NCBI GenBank assembly: GCA_013299105.1
Contig: JAAFJY010000029.1
Location: 41,586-105,585 of the forward strand
Source of the DNA: Chitinophagales bacterium
GTDB taxonomy: Bacteria; Bacteroidota; Bacteroidia; Chitinophagales; Saprospiraceae
DNA: 64,000 nucleotides
Direction: 5' to 3'
The position numbers were made by a program, and so were the translations under genes. This document shows, one piece after another, positions 35,549 through 43,600 of this stretch (positions within the stretch are counted from its first letter, which is position 1; each line of letters opens with the position of its first letter). Below the pieces are notes generated by a model, which was not told the DNA's origin, searched no databases, and saw only the letters and a list, made by a program, of their open reading frames with translations.

Positions 35549-35827
35549 TCATGGAATGACTGCCGTACCCGAGTCCTCCTTCTTAATAGGAATCAAAGGG
35601 GCAATGCTCTTGAGGAAATTGGTATCCCTGCGCAAGGAATCACGGTAGTGGACCAAGTCCATTTCGATTTGAATCTGTCGATTTTCCAAATTTTTGCGGT
35701 GGGTATCCGTCTTTAGATACAACCAACCCAAGGCAAAGAGAATGCCCAAATTAAGGGTAGTCAGGAAGATGATGAATTGACGACCAAAGCTTTGGGTGTC
35801 GTTGGTATTTGCGTTTTGTGCTTCCAT
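35549..35827 (-). CDS. Small single-span membrane protein with coiled coil, partner of DUF4407 gene
   Basis: The 92-residue product (ATG at 35827) has one transmembrane helix at about residues 18-36 (FIIFLTTLNLGILFALGWLY) and a charged helical tail likely to form a coiled coil (NLENRQIQIEMDLVHYRDSL). A longer in-frame extension overlaps the upstream gene and is disregarded. It starts 11 bp after the DUF4407 gene's stop, so the two are probably translated together and may interact in the membrane. Family not recognised. Confidence 0.7.
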   Translation of the reverse strand: MEAQNANTNDTQSFGRQFIIFLTTLNLGILFALGWLYLKTDTHRKNLENRQIQIEMDLVHYRDSLRRDTNFLKSIAPLIPIKKEDSGTAVIP

Positions 35828-35838
35828 TATTGATGCGA

Positions 35839-37194
35839 TTAAGCTGTTCTCAGGGTTTTGTTGACAATGTTTCCAACCAGGGCGTTGATGGCAAAAAGTA
35901 CCCAGATACCGCCGAATAAGAAGGCCCATTCGCGGGTCAAAAGCACCAGAACCAAGGCTTGAGCCAGGGCGAAAAAGCCGTAGCGCAGCCAGTTGAGGCC
36001 ATTTTGTTGCCACAATTTTGCGAAGGTATCCCCTTCCCCGTCGGCAGCCTGGCCGTAAGTATAAGCAGTTGGCACATTGAGGTATTGCCCGCTTTCTTTT
36101 AGCAATGCTGGGAAATCGGCAGGTGGAGCGGCAAAAGTTTCTTGTAAATCCCCCATCCGTTTATCGGTGAGGGATTCGGTGTAGGCTTTTCGTACCCGGT
36201 CCTCCTGCGCACGCTCGTAAGCGGGGTAGGATTCTGCGGTGTGCAGGTCTTCTTTTTCCAGCAAACGGTCATATTCGCCGGGTCTGGTAGCTGCTTTGAA
36301 GGCTACTGGCAAAACGTCTACCAGAATAAAAAACAACATCAAGAACCACATGGTCCAAGTCACCGATTCGCCACCAATAGGTTTGGCTTTGAGTCGCTCC
36401 AGGGCAATTTCGCGGGCCAGGTAATTGTAGCTGAAACTTTCGCGAAAGGCTGCCAGTTTTTTATCCCGTTCTGCTTGTAATTTGGCGATCTCCTGGCTGT
36501 TCACACCGATGGTTTGGTCGTTTTTGCCTTGTAAAGCCGCAATTTCGGTGTTCAGGTAACGGATTTCTTCTTTGATTTCATTGGCGCGTGGGCCATATTG
36601 TTTGATGCCAGAGGTGGTCCCGCAAGTCATGGTGGTGTCTTTGCCGCTCATTTCAAACAGCAGCAATTTTTCCTTGCATTGGCGCTCGGCGATTTTGACC
36701 GCCACTTCGCCTTTGAGGGTACTGTCGCGGCTGCGTACTACGTCGATGTCTCTTTCGTATTGGTCGTACAGCGCTTTTTCGCCTTCCTCGCGCATGATGC
36801 CCAATTCTTGCTCCAGGCTGTCATTGAACACCAACAAAACCATCGGGTGTGAAACCAAGATTCCGATGCCAATGGCAAACAGCAGGCGGCTTAGAAAAAG
36901 AAATGAAAACAGGTCTTTGCGTGGGCTGCCCGACTTGCGGAAAGTAGCCACGATAAAGCGGTCGAAAGTAAAAACGATACATGCCCAGATCAATCCCGCG
37001 CCGATGAACACAAAGGGCTTGTTGGTGAGGGTAGAAACGGCATACATCATGGTAAACAGGCCCAACACCGCCGGCACCAATACCAAACCGCCATAACCAG
37101 CGTGCTTGATGTGTTCCGAGCGGCCACAACGGTTCAGAATTTCACGGTCCGAACCAGCAGACCATACAAAAAAATCGTACAGGGTAGATTTCAT
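35839..37194 (-). CDS. DUF4407 domain-containing membrane protein
   Basis: The 451-residue protein fits DUF4407: an N-terminal VWSAGSDREILNRCGR block, two early membrane segments (GGLVLVPAVLGLFTMMYAVS; FVFIGAGLIWACIVFTFDRF), a third (LFAIGIGILVSHPMVLLVFN), a long charged coiled-coil stretch (residues ~140-260, with NEIKEEIRYLNTEIAALQGK), a further segment (WTMWFLMLFFILVDVLPVAF) and a terminal pair around residues 405-440. The family is of unknown function and widespread in Bacteroidota and Actinobacteria. It forms an operon with the small membrane gene at 35549. Confidence 0.85.
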   Translation of the reverse strand: MKSTLYDFFVWSAGSDREILNRCGRSEHIKHAGYGGLVLVPAVLGLFTMMYAVSTLTNKPFVFIGAGLIWACIVFTFDRFIVATFRKSGSPRKDLFSFLFLSRLLFAIGIGILVSHPMVLLVFNDSLEQELGIMREEGEKALYDQYERDIDVVRSRDSTLKGEVAVKIAERQCKEKLLLFEMSGKDTTMTCGTTSGIKQYGPRANEIKEEIRYLNTEIAALQGKNDQTIGVNSQEIAKLQAERDKKLAAFRESFSYNYLAREIALERLKAKPIGGESVTWTMWFLMLFFILVDVLPVAFKAATRPGEYDRLLEKEDLHTAESYPAYERAQEDRVRKAYTESLTDKRMGDLQETFAAPPADFPALLKESGQYLNVPTAYTYGQAADGEGDTFAKLWQQNGLNWLRYGFFALAQALVLVLLTREWAFLFGGIWVLFAINALVGNIVNKTLRTA

Positions 37195-37379
37195 CAGCAG
37201 TCATCAAATCGCTTTCCTAGTGCGATTTAGAGGACAAGTACGCTGGATTTGCAAGACCAATCCAATATTTGGGACGAAGTACCTGGAAAATGGGATGAAA
37301 CCAAGGAAGATTTAGAGGAGGCGTTTTTGACACCTCCGCTAGTCCGCTGCTTTCAACTTTATTGCGCGATAATTTTCGC

Positions 37380-37387
37380 TATCTTTG
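37380..37387 (+). promoter_or_regulatory. TATCTTTG box 5 bp before an ATG
   Basis: A perfect TAnnTTTG match ends 4 bp before the ATG at 37392. Because Bacteroidota transcription starts only a few bases downstream of this box, the AAA-ATPase mRNA would be leaderless or nearly so. Confidence 0.55.
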
Positions 37388-37391
37388 TACT

Positions 37392-38930
37392 ATGGCAATT
37401 CAAAAATACCCAATCGGGCATCAGGATTTCAAAAAAATCATCACTGGCAATTTTGTCTATGTAGACAAAACAAGCTATGTGCATATGCTAGTTGAGCAAG
37501 GGGGGTATTTTTTTCTCTCTCGCCCAAGGAGATTTGGCAAGTCATTGCTATTGAGCACTTTGCTTTACCTTTTCAAGGGCGAAAAAGCGCTTTTTAAGGG
37601 CTTGCACATCGAGGACAAATGGGATTTTGAGGAATATCCGGTGATCAGGATTTCTTTCTCAGACATTGGCTATCGCACTAAAGGCTTAACCAAAGCCATC
37701 TCCAATGAACTTACGAACATCGCTGAAAAAGAAGGGATTTCACTCAATGTTGGACTTCAAGACATCGACGACAAATTCAAAGCCTTGGTCCACGCCTTAC
37801 ATGCCAAATACCAAAAGCAAGTCGTCATCCTCATTGACGAATACGACAAGCCCATCATTGATTACCTCGACCAAGACCAACTGCCCAAAGCCCGCGAAAA
37901 CCGAGGTATTCTTAAAAGCTTTTACAGCATTTTGAAAGATGCCGATCCATACCTCAAATTGGTGTTCATCACGGGCGTGAGCAAGTTTAGCCAAGTCAGT
38001 ATTTTTTCGGACCTAAACAACTTAAACGACCTTAGTATTGATTTGGATTACAATGAGATATGTGGCATCAGCCAGCTGGAGTTAGAGCAGTATTTCCCAA
38101 TGGAATTAGAAAAATTTGACGCGGAGAAAATCCGCCACTGGTACAATGGCTACCGTTGGCACATCAAGGGCGATACTTTGTACAATCCCTTTTCTATACT
38201 CAATTTTTTTAACAAAGGCGACTTTTTCAACTATTGGTACACTACGGGGACGCCCACTTTTTTGATGGAAATCAGCAAAAGAGAGCACTTTTATCGCTTT
38301 GAAGAGATCACCGCTGACAGCCTCAGCTTGCAATCCTTCAACTTTGAAGACATCAACTTGGTTCCGATTCTCTTTCAAACTGGTTATTTGACCATCAAAG
38401 ACTACGATGAAGTGATGGACAATTTCACTTTGTCTTTTCCAAACCATGAAGTGAAAGGGGCTTATTTGAACAAGTTGGCGGATACGTACATCCAATCACA
38501 GATTTTCCCGGCAAAGATCATCATGACCAATTTGATCAAAGCACTCAAAACCAAAAGTGCAGCAAGCTTGCAGGAGAACATCAACAAAGCTTTCGAGCAT
38601 ATTCCAGGCCCGCTCTGGGAAAAAGACAACGAGCGATTTTACCATGCCATTGTACATTTGCTCTTCAGCTTAATGGGGGTTTACATCAACAGCGAAGTGC
38701 ATACCAAAGAAGGACGAGCAGACGCCCTCATTCAAATCGAAGAGGGCATTTTTTGCCTGGAATTCAAACTTGACAAAAGCGCCGAGGAGGCCCTGGCCCA
38801 AATTCACGACAAGGCTTACCTTGCTCCTTTTTTGAACAAAGGAAAGCCCTGTCATGCCATTGGCATCAATTTTAGCAAGGAAAAAAAAGAGGTGGAGAAG
38901 ATACTTTGGGAGGAAGTTAAATTGGCGTAA
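37392..38930 (+). CDS. AAA-ATPase-like protein with C-terminal PD-(D/E)XK nuclease domain
   Basis: The 512-residue product begins MAIQKYPIGHQDFKKIITGN and contains the AAA-ATPase-like pattern: VDKTSYVHMLVEQGGYFFLS, a modified P-loop RPRRFGKSLLLSTL (residues ~45-58) and Walker B-like VVILIDEYDKPIID (near residue 140). The C-terminal ~100 residues (EGRADALIQIEEGIFCLEFK) carry the D-x(n)-ExK nuclease-like signature of the DUF1703 PD-(D/E)XK family. These genes occur in many copies in Bacteroidota and are suspected mobile or conflict-related; no function is proved. The gene is isolated, and its start is set by the adjacent promoter box. Confidence 0.9.
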   Translation: MAIQKYPIGHQDFKKIITGNFVYVDKTSYVHMLVEQGGYFFLSRPRRFGKSLLLSTLLYLFKGEKALFKGLHIEDKWDFEEYPVIRISFSDIGYRTKGLTKAISNELTNIAEKEGISLNVGLQDIDDKFKALVHALHAKYQKQVVILIDEYDKPIIDYLDQDQLPKARENRGILKSFYSILKDADPYLKLVFITGVSKFSQVSIFSDLNNLNDLSIDLDYNEICGISQLELEQYFPMELEKFDAEKIRHWYNGYRWHIKGDTLYNPFSILNFFNKGDFFNYWYTTGTPTFLMEISKREHFYRFEEITADSLSLQSFNFEDINLVPILFQTGYLTIKDYDEVMDNFTLSFPNHEVKGAYLNKLADTYIQSQIFPAKIIMTNLIKALKTKSAASLQENINKAFEHIPGPLWEKDNERFYHAIVHLLFSLMGVYINSEVHTKEGRADALIQIEEGIFCLEFKLDKSAEEALAQIHDKAYLAPFLNKGKPCHAIGINFSKEKKEVEKILWEEVKLA

Positions 38931-38934
38931 ATCC

Positions 38935-39306
38935 TCAAATCAAATCCGAATCTTCCACCAGCTCGCGTTGGGTTTGGCCTGTGTAGAGGTAAAAAGCGAC
39001 CAAGCCCATCCCGGTCATGGCAAACAAACCCGCGAAATAAGCCACGTCTTCGTCCAAGCCCATTGCGTTCAACAGGCCACCAAATAAGAGCCCTACCCCG
39101 GCCATGAGCAACAATACCCCTTGTTTGAGGGTGCGAAGCCTGGTGATTTGGGGTTGGGTTTTGAAAATACTGGCATCGCGGCCCGATTCTATTAGAGCCA
39201 AACGCACCTTGGTGCGGTGATTGAAGTACAGATAGGTCACCACCATTAACACTAAGCAGGGCCACAGGATGCCATTGATGGCCACTACCATTACCGTTTT
39301 ATCCAT
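38935..39306 (-). CDS. DUF6249-like small membrane protein
   Basis: The 123-residue protein has an N-terminal membrane helix (VVAINGILWPCLVLMVVTYL), a cytoplasmic loop with the family-typical VRLALIESGRDASIF, and two further helices (GVLLLMAGVGLLFGGLLNAM; YFAGLFAMTGMGLVAFYLYT). In Bacteroidota this family is often encoded beside an ECF sigma/anti-sigma pair, and here such a pair starts 330 bp away on the other strand. That suggests a shared envelope-stress role, but this is inference from context. Confidence 0.75.
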   Translation of the reverse strand: MDKTVMVVAINGILWPCLVLMVVTYLYFNHRTKVRLALIESGRDASIFKTQPQITRLRTLKQGVLLLMAGVGLLFGGLLNAMGLDEDVAYFAGLFAMTGMGLVAFYLYTGQTQRELVEDSDLI

Positions 39307-39431
39307 GATCTTTACTTTTTGTTCAGATGACGTAAGATGGGTAGAAAGAGGTTACAATTTGGCGTAAAAAAATTCATGTACTGGTTTTTGTAACCAAAGC
39401 AAGCTCTGCTCTCGTCACAGTACCTGAATTA

Positions 39432-39594
39432 AGAGCGTGTTTAAATATTGGAGGTTGAGGCAGGAAACGAATCAAATTTTGACTAATCGAGGCAGGAAAA
39501 GCGGAGTCATGCAGTGCATAATGAGCATTTTCCTAACGAAGAGTAGTCTAAATTGAGCCGTTTTATGACAAACAAAGAATTTTAAACATGCTCT
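39432..39594. mobile_element. 163-bp inverted-repeat element with GAGCATGTTTAAA-type ends
   Basis: Left end AGAGCGTGTTTAAATATT; right end AGAATTTTAAACATGCTCT. GAGCATGTTTAAA-like termini are typical of several Bacteroidota insertion sequences, so this is probably a non-autonomous derivative. It lies in the gap between the DUF6249 gene and the divergent sigma gene. Confidence 0.65.
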
Positions 39595-39636
39595 AAATCC
39601 TACACTGCTCGAACAGGTTTCGATATAAGCTGTTAA

Positions 39637-40215
39637 ATGGAAGATGACATTTTGTTGGTGCGTCGAGTGCTACAAGGCGATCGAAGTGCTTTCCGTCAAT
39701 TGGTGGAAAGTTACCAGCAATATGTATTTACCATTGCGTTCAATGTGTTGAAGAACCGGGAAGAGGCGGAAGAAGTAGCCCAGGATGTTTTTTTAAAAGT
39801 TTACAAAATGCTGGGTTCGTATCGACAGGAATCCAAGTTCAGTTCTTGGCTTTACGCAGTAGCTTACCGCAGTGCAATTGATGCTTCGAGGCGCAAAAAA
39901 TTGCTCCAACAAAGCTTGGAAAAAGATGGGGTGGAATTGCCAATTCCTGATTTGATCAGCAAAAACAGCCTAGAAAATTTACAAGACCAAGAGTTGAACA
40001 CCTGGGTGCAAAGCGCAGTACAAACGCTGAAACCCCAAGACGCAACGATTGTCACCCTTTTTTACCTCAACGAACAACCAGTGAGTGAAATCGCAAAAAT
40101 CACTGGTTTAAGCGTTACGAATATCAAAACCAAGCTCCATCGCTTACGTGAACAATTGCGGGAAGATTTGGCACCGCAATACCACAAGCTTTTTGGTGGA
40201 GTTGTTACAAAATAG
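39637..40215 (+). CDS. ECF RNA polymerase sigma factor
   Basis: The 192-residue protein is a typical ECF sigma. Region 2 spans residues ~10-80 (GDRSAFRQLVESYQQYVFTI, EAEEVAQDVFLKVYKML, SKFSSWLYAVAYRSAID). Region 4 spans residues ~120-175 (LKPQDATIVTLFYLNEQPVS, EIAKITGLSVTNIKTKLHRL). Two bases separate its stop from the downstream anti-sigma-like gene, indicating translational linkage. It would direct RNA polymerase to a specific regulon once released from the membrane partner. Confidence 0.95.
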   Translation: MEDDILLVRRVLQGDRSAFRQLVESYQQYVFTIAFNVLKNREEAEEVAQDVFLKVYKMLGSYRQESKFSSWLYAVAYRSAIDASRRKKLLQQSLEKDGVELPIPDLISKNSLENLQDQELNTWVQSAVQTLKPQDATIVTLFYLNEQPVSEIAKITGLSVTNIKTKLHRLREQLREDLAPQYHKLFGGVVTK

Positions 40216-40217
40216 CC

Positions 40218-40712
40218 ATGAACGAGTTTCACAACCTGTTGATCTGGAAATACCTGGACGGCGAATGCACCAGCGCTGAATCGCAACAAGTTAAATCCTT
40301 GCGACAAAATGACACGGCTTTTGAAAAAACTTTCAAGGAAGCTGAAACGATCCACTTTACTTTGAAAGCGATGCAAGCCGAAACGCCTACTATGCGTTTT
40401 GCCACTGCTGTGATGGAAAAAACCGAGGACCGCTACCGCAGGCCACGAATCGTTACTGAGTTGTTCTCTGCTCGTTGGCGCCGTATCGTCCTTTGCGCAA
40501 TGGTCATGGTACTGATTATTCCGTTGGTCAGTACTCTATTTATACAGCCACATGGAAATGTGCAATCTGATCCTTTGTCTCAATATGTTCATGAATTGCC
40601 TCATGTTTTGGCACAACTTGCGCCTTGGGCTCGCATCAGTGGCATGATTGCGCTGGGGCTACTGGCCATGTTGGCGCTCGACCAGGGGCTGCGGCGTTGG
40701 TTTTTCCGCTGA
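40218..40712 (+). CDS. Membrane anti-sigma factor-like protein
   Basis: The 164-residue product has an N-terminal anti-sigma-like domain (LLIWKYLDGECTSAESQQVK, ETIHFTLKAMQAETPTMRFA) and two membrane helices (IVLCAMVMVLIIPLVSTLFI near residue 90; ISGMIALGLLAMLALDQGLR near residue 140). No HxxxCxxC zinc site is seen. It is coupled to the sigma gene upstream (2-bp gap) and most likely sequesters that sigma at the inner membrane. Its stop lies 5 bp from that of the convergent FISUMP gene. Confidence 0.8.
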   Translation: MNEFHNLLIWKYLDGECTSAESQQVKSLRQNDTAFEKTFKEAETIHFTLKAMQAETPTMRFATAVMEKTEDRYRRPRIVTELFSARWRRIVLCAMVMVLIIPLVSTLFIQPHGNVQSDPLSQYVHELPHVLAQLAPWARISGMIALGLLAMLALDQGLRRWFFR

Positions 40713-40717
40713 TTGCG

Positions 40718-41728
40718 CTATCGGACTACACGATTGGTTGTTTCTTTCACACAGCGACAAGACAGGCCCGCTTGTTTGCTTTCCAAGCCTTTGATTACCT
40801 GCCTATTTTGATAATCAAAAACGTACATATATGCTTCTTCGGGTCTTATGTCCAAGGTTGTACTGGTCCAATAATAACCTGCGAAATAGACATTATCGAA
40901 TTGGCCATCGCTGTTGATGCGCCCACCATTGAGGCCAGCAAAACCACTGCGCCCACTTTTAGAGAGTTCTCGGTAGGCTCTTTTGCCCAATCTTTCAGCA
41001 CCGTCCCAATCTTTGCCACCACCGTAAGTAGAAGCCAGCTCATCCCATTCGGCATCCGCAGGCAAGCGCCAGCCAGGGCCTAGTTTAGCGCAAATTTTCT
41101 GCGCGGTTTTCCAAGAATACAAGCGACCAAAGCGCAAGCAATAGTTTTCGTGACTGCCAAAACAATGGGAACCAGTCGCAGTACTCAGATTGAGGTTGTC
41201 GGCCATCCAGGTTTTGCCGCTTAGGTTGATGGTACGGTACTTGTTGCCTTCGGGGTCCTGGATTTCACCATAATTCAATTTGGCGGCCAGCTGTTGCTCT
41301 TGGCTGTATTTGTATGCGGCAGCTTTGTACGGTGCGATTTTACCTTTGTACTGAACGGCTATTTCACCAGCTGGGTATTTGCTGAAATATTCCCAATAAG
41401 CTTCGCGGGTATTGAACATACTAGCGGCTTTCCACAAGGCGAGTTCATGGTTTCTGCTGTCAGGAAACTCTTCGGCAAACTGGGCGTAGATACCTGCTTC
41501 TTCCAGTTTTTTAGCCCTGCGCCAAGCTGCTTTTTCGCGGTAAGGACTATTGGGGAACTTTTCCACATGCCTTTGATACGCTGCGGGAGAGCTCAATGCA
41601 AAACGACAAAAATTCCAGTGCAAATGGGCGGGAAAGAGAACCCAATACAACAGCAAAGGGATGCCTAGGGCCAAGATTCCGCGGACAAAATTATTGGACA
41701 GCAGGGTTTGAACCGAGAAGACGCTCAT
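40718..41728 (-). CDS. FISUMP-domain protein with N-terminal membrane anchor
   Basis: The 336-residue product has a membrane segment (FVRGILALGIPLLLYWVLFP, residues 13-32), a helical middle region with repeated Tyr/Ala-rich stretches (AAYQRHVEKFPNSPYREKAA), and a C-terminal FISUMP domain (Fibrobacter succinogenes major paralogous domain) from about residue 150: YRTINLSGKTWMADNLNLST, then RFGRLYSWKTAQKICAKLGP, WRLPADAEWDEL and YWTSTTLD. The domain is common on Bacteroidota and Fibrobacter surface proteins and has a C-lectin-like/formylglycine-enzyme-like fold. Function unknown. It faces the tRNA-Ser gene head to head. Confidence 0.87.
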   Translation of the reverse strand: MSVFSVQTLLSNNFVRGILALGIPLLLYWVLFPAHLHWNFCRFALSSPAAYQRHVEKFPNSPYREKAAWRRAKKLEEAGIYAQFAEEFPDSRNHELALWKAASMFNTREAYWEYFSKYPAGEIAVQYKGKIAPYKAAAYKYSQEQQLAAKLNYGEIQDPEGNKYRTINLSGKTWMADNLNLSTATGSHCFGSHENYCLRFGRLYSWKTAQKICAKLGPGWRLPADAEWDELASTYGGGKDWDGAERLGKRAYRELSKSGRSGFAGLNGGRINSDGQFDNVYFAGYYWTSTTLDIRPEEAYMYVFDYQNRQVIKGLESKQAGLSCRCVKETTNRVVR

Positions 41729-41827
41729 TTGGATTTATTTTGTTCCAAAATGCAAAAAAATTATGCAGCATACAAATTCTATCGACTAAAAAAACCTGAA
41801 ATTCGATCAATCTCTAATAGAAATCCT

Positions 41828-41835
41828 TAGCTTTG
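41828..41835 (+). promoter_or_regulatory. TAGCTTTG box upstream of tRNA-Ser
   Basis: A perfect TAnnTTTG match 25 bp before the mature tRNA 5' end; no good TTG at the -33 position was found. Confidence 0.5.
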
Positions 41836-41860
41836 CAAACCATTTAGGTAAGTAAAGCCA

Positions 41861-41947
41861 GGAAATGTGCCAGAGCGGTTGAATGGGCTTGACTCGAAAT
41901 CAAGTGAACTCGCAAGGGTTCCGGGGGTTCGAATCCCTCCATTTCCG
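41861..41947 (+). tRNA. tRNA-Ser (anticodon CGA)
   Basis: The acceptor stem GGAAATG/CATTTCC encloses a D-arm, an anticodon stem CTTGA/TCAAG with loop CTCGAAA (anticodon CGA, reads UCG), a long variable arm typical of class II tRNAs, and a T-arm with GGTTCGAATCC. The discriminator is G and the 3' CCA is not encoded. An inverted-repeat element begins 7 bp downstream. Confidence 0.96.
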
Positions 41948-41953
41948 CAGAGA

Positions 41954-42090
41954 GAGCGTAAAAAAAGAAGGTGGACAGGTTTGGGTTTAGTGAAAAAAGG
42001 TCACTACCAGTTTAAGCAACTGGATGAAAGGAAGTTGTGTTCTTTTTTTGCTAAACCTCAAAAACAAAGATGTCCATCTTATTTTAGCTC
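41954..42090. mobile_element. Inverted-repeat element family D, copy 2
   Basis: It begins GAGCGTAAAAAAAGAAGGTG just after the tRNA and ends CATCTTATTTTAGCTC. The inner pair GTTTAGTGAAAA/TTTTTTTGCTAAAC is present. It could act as a transcription terminator for the tRNA as well as being a mobile-element relic. Confidence 0.75.
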
Positions 42091-42179
42091 AAATACAGAG
42101 CATGTCAGTTATTTTGACATGCTTTTTTGTGTGCGTGTTGAAAACTACGGAGAGCGCGGTCTCAACGATCAAGCGAGTT

Positions 42180-42300
42180 GTTTTGTCTAAACCAGAATTT
42201 GCAGAATTACAGGATTGCAGAATTTCTTGCATGACGTTGACCAATTCTTTCTAAACCAGAATTTAAAAGAATTTTTAGAATCGGCCCGCTCACGCCAAGT
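42180..42300 (-). repeat. Dispersed-repeat copy related to the 7-8 kb array
   Basis: Contains AAACCAGAATTTGCAGAATT, TTCTTGCATGACGTTGACCA and a second AAACCAGAATT, inverted relative to the tandem array. No gene is seen between 42091 and 42515. Confidence 0.75.
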
Positions 42301-42448
42301 CGTGATAGGTTCGTGGTCAAAAGACGCCATCCTGGCGGGGCTGTAGGTCTCTAACGTTGGTCAGTCAACGTCACCCCAGCAATGCTGTTCATTACAAAAA
42401 TCACGACTACAGAAATTTTTCCGAAGTTTCCAGTGTGTCGATAACAAA

Positions 42449-42481
42449 AAAGCCCGACTGTTTTGCAGTCAGGCTTTTTTG
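42449..42481. terminator. Bidirectional terminator after the DksA-like gene
   Basis: AAAAAAGCCCGACTG and CAGTCAGGCTTTTTT form a stem of about 8 bp with one mismatch, flanked by A-run and T-run, 35 bp beyond the stop codon at 42516 on the minus strand. Confidence 0.85.
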
Positions 42482-42515
42482 TGAATATGCTGAAAAGAGG
42501 CCGGATGGCACCCAA

Positions 42516-43247
42516 TCAATAGTCTTCATCTCCATCGTCGCTGTCGTCACCATCCTCTCCCATGCCGAGGCCGAGGTCGTCGTCATCGTCGTCACTGCCA
42601 CCGTCGTCCATCAAATCGTCCTCCAGATCAGAAACTGCACCATAAAGTATATCCTGGTCTTCTTCAAAGAAAGCTTCTTTGCCGATTGCAGCCAGGTCAT
42701 CGTCTTCATCTTCCAACTCTCCCAAGTCCACTTTTTTCTTGCCACCAGCAGAGGATTTGCGAATAACGGTAGTAATGATGCGCTTTTCGGTCGGTTTCTT
42801 TTCCGCTGGTTTCTTTACCACAGGCTCCTCATCACGTTCAATTTCCTGACGGGCAGGTTTTTCTGGTGCAGGAGCTTGCTCGGCCACCTTGGCTGCGAGG
42901 CTTTTGGTAGTAGTAGGTACAGCCAAAAGGCGGCGCTTGTCGATCAGTTGGCCTGTGATTGTACAAATACCGTAAGTTTTATTTTTGATGCGAACAAGTG
43001 CGTTCTCCAGGTCCTGGATGTACATGCGCTGGCGAATGGCCATGTTGTTCAACATTTCTACATCGTTGTTGATGCTGCTGTCGTCCACCCAATCACCGCC
43101 ATGTTCATCACTGGTGTTCTCGGTGATTTCCAGAATTTGGTCTTGCATGTGATTGAGCTGCTCAGTGGCTTTTTCCAATTTGCCCTCAATCAACACTTTA
43201 AATTCTTCTAACTCAGCATCAGCGTATCTAACCACTTGGTTCTCCAT
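42516..43247 (-). CDS. TraR/DksA-like protein with long acidic tail
   Basis: The 243-residue protein has an N-terminal TraR/DksA-type coiled coil (DAELEEFKVLIEGKLEKATE; DDSSINNDVEMLNNMAIRQR) and a zinc-finger-like segment at about residues 90-110 (NKTYGICTITGQLIDKRRLL). Only one of the four zinc cysteines remains, as in other Bacteroidota members, so zinc is unlikely. It continues with a basic Pro/Lys linker (KKPAEKKPTEKR) and a low-complexity Asp/Gly tail over the last ~50 residues (GGSDDDDDDLGLGMGEDGDD). DksA-type proteins bind the RNA polymerase secondary channel and modulate transcription with ppGpp. The acidic tail is the unusual part. Confidence 0.85.
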   Translation of the reverse strand: MENQVVRYADAELEEFKVLIEGKLEKATEQLNHMQDQILEITENTSDEHGGDWVDDSSINNDVEMLNNMAIRQRMYIQDLENALVRIKNKTYGICTITGQLIDKRRLLAVPTTTKSLAAKVAEQAPAPEKPARQEIERDEEPVVKKPAEKKPTEKRIITTVIRKSSAGGKKKVDLGELEDEDDDLAAIGKEAFFEEDQDILYGAVSDLEDDLMDDGGSDDDDDDLGLGMGEDGDDSDDGDEDY

Positions 43248-43371
43248 AAGGATAGGATTTATGCTATTAACTGGTGTGAAATGTGTACAATAAAGTTAAA
43301 CAAGGTTCCGAGAACAACCAATTTTTGGCACTGTGGTTCATCTTACACCTGTCTTGTTTCTTACCAAGGCG

Positions 43372-43379
43372 CAAAAATA
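43372..43379 (-). promoter_or_regulatory. TATTTTTG promoter-like box for the DksA-like gene
   Basis: Minus-strand TATTTTTG matches TAnnTTTG and would give a leader of about 120 bases before the ATG at 43247. The -33 element is not convincing. The DNA between 43380 and 43600 has nothing else recognisable. Confidence 0.35.
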
Positions 43380-43600
43380 AATTTTTCTCCTACAAATCCT
43401 AGGAATCAATGCAATTTATATGGCGAAAGATCCCAAAAAAATGGTTCCCCAGTAAAAAAGTCGATAGAGAACGCTTGGTCTTGCAATTTAGTTTTCCATG
43501 AATGAAAAAAGTTGAGCTGCTTCGCAGTTTGGTAAATAATCTCAGCGAGCCTCAATATCTTGATTAAATTTGACTGGTGTCGTAATTAGTAGGCTGTCAA

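Noticed and set aside
41861..42090. tRNA-Ser as an integration (att) site of a genomic island
   Set aside because: No integrase gene and no duplicated tRNA 3' end is seen; the DNA after the tRNA is a short inverted-repeat element.
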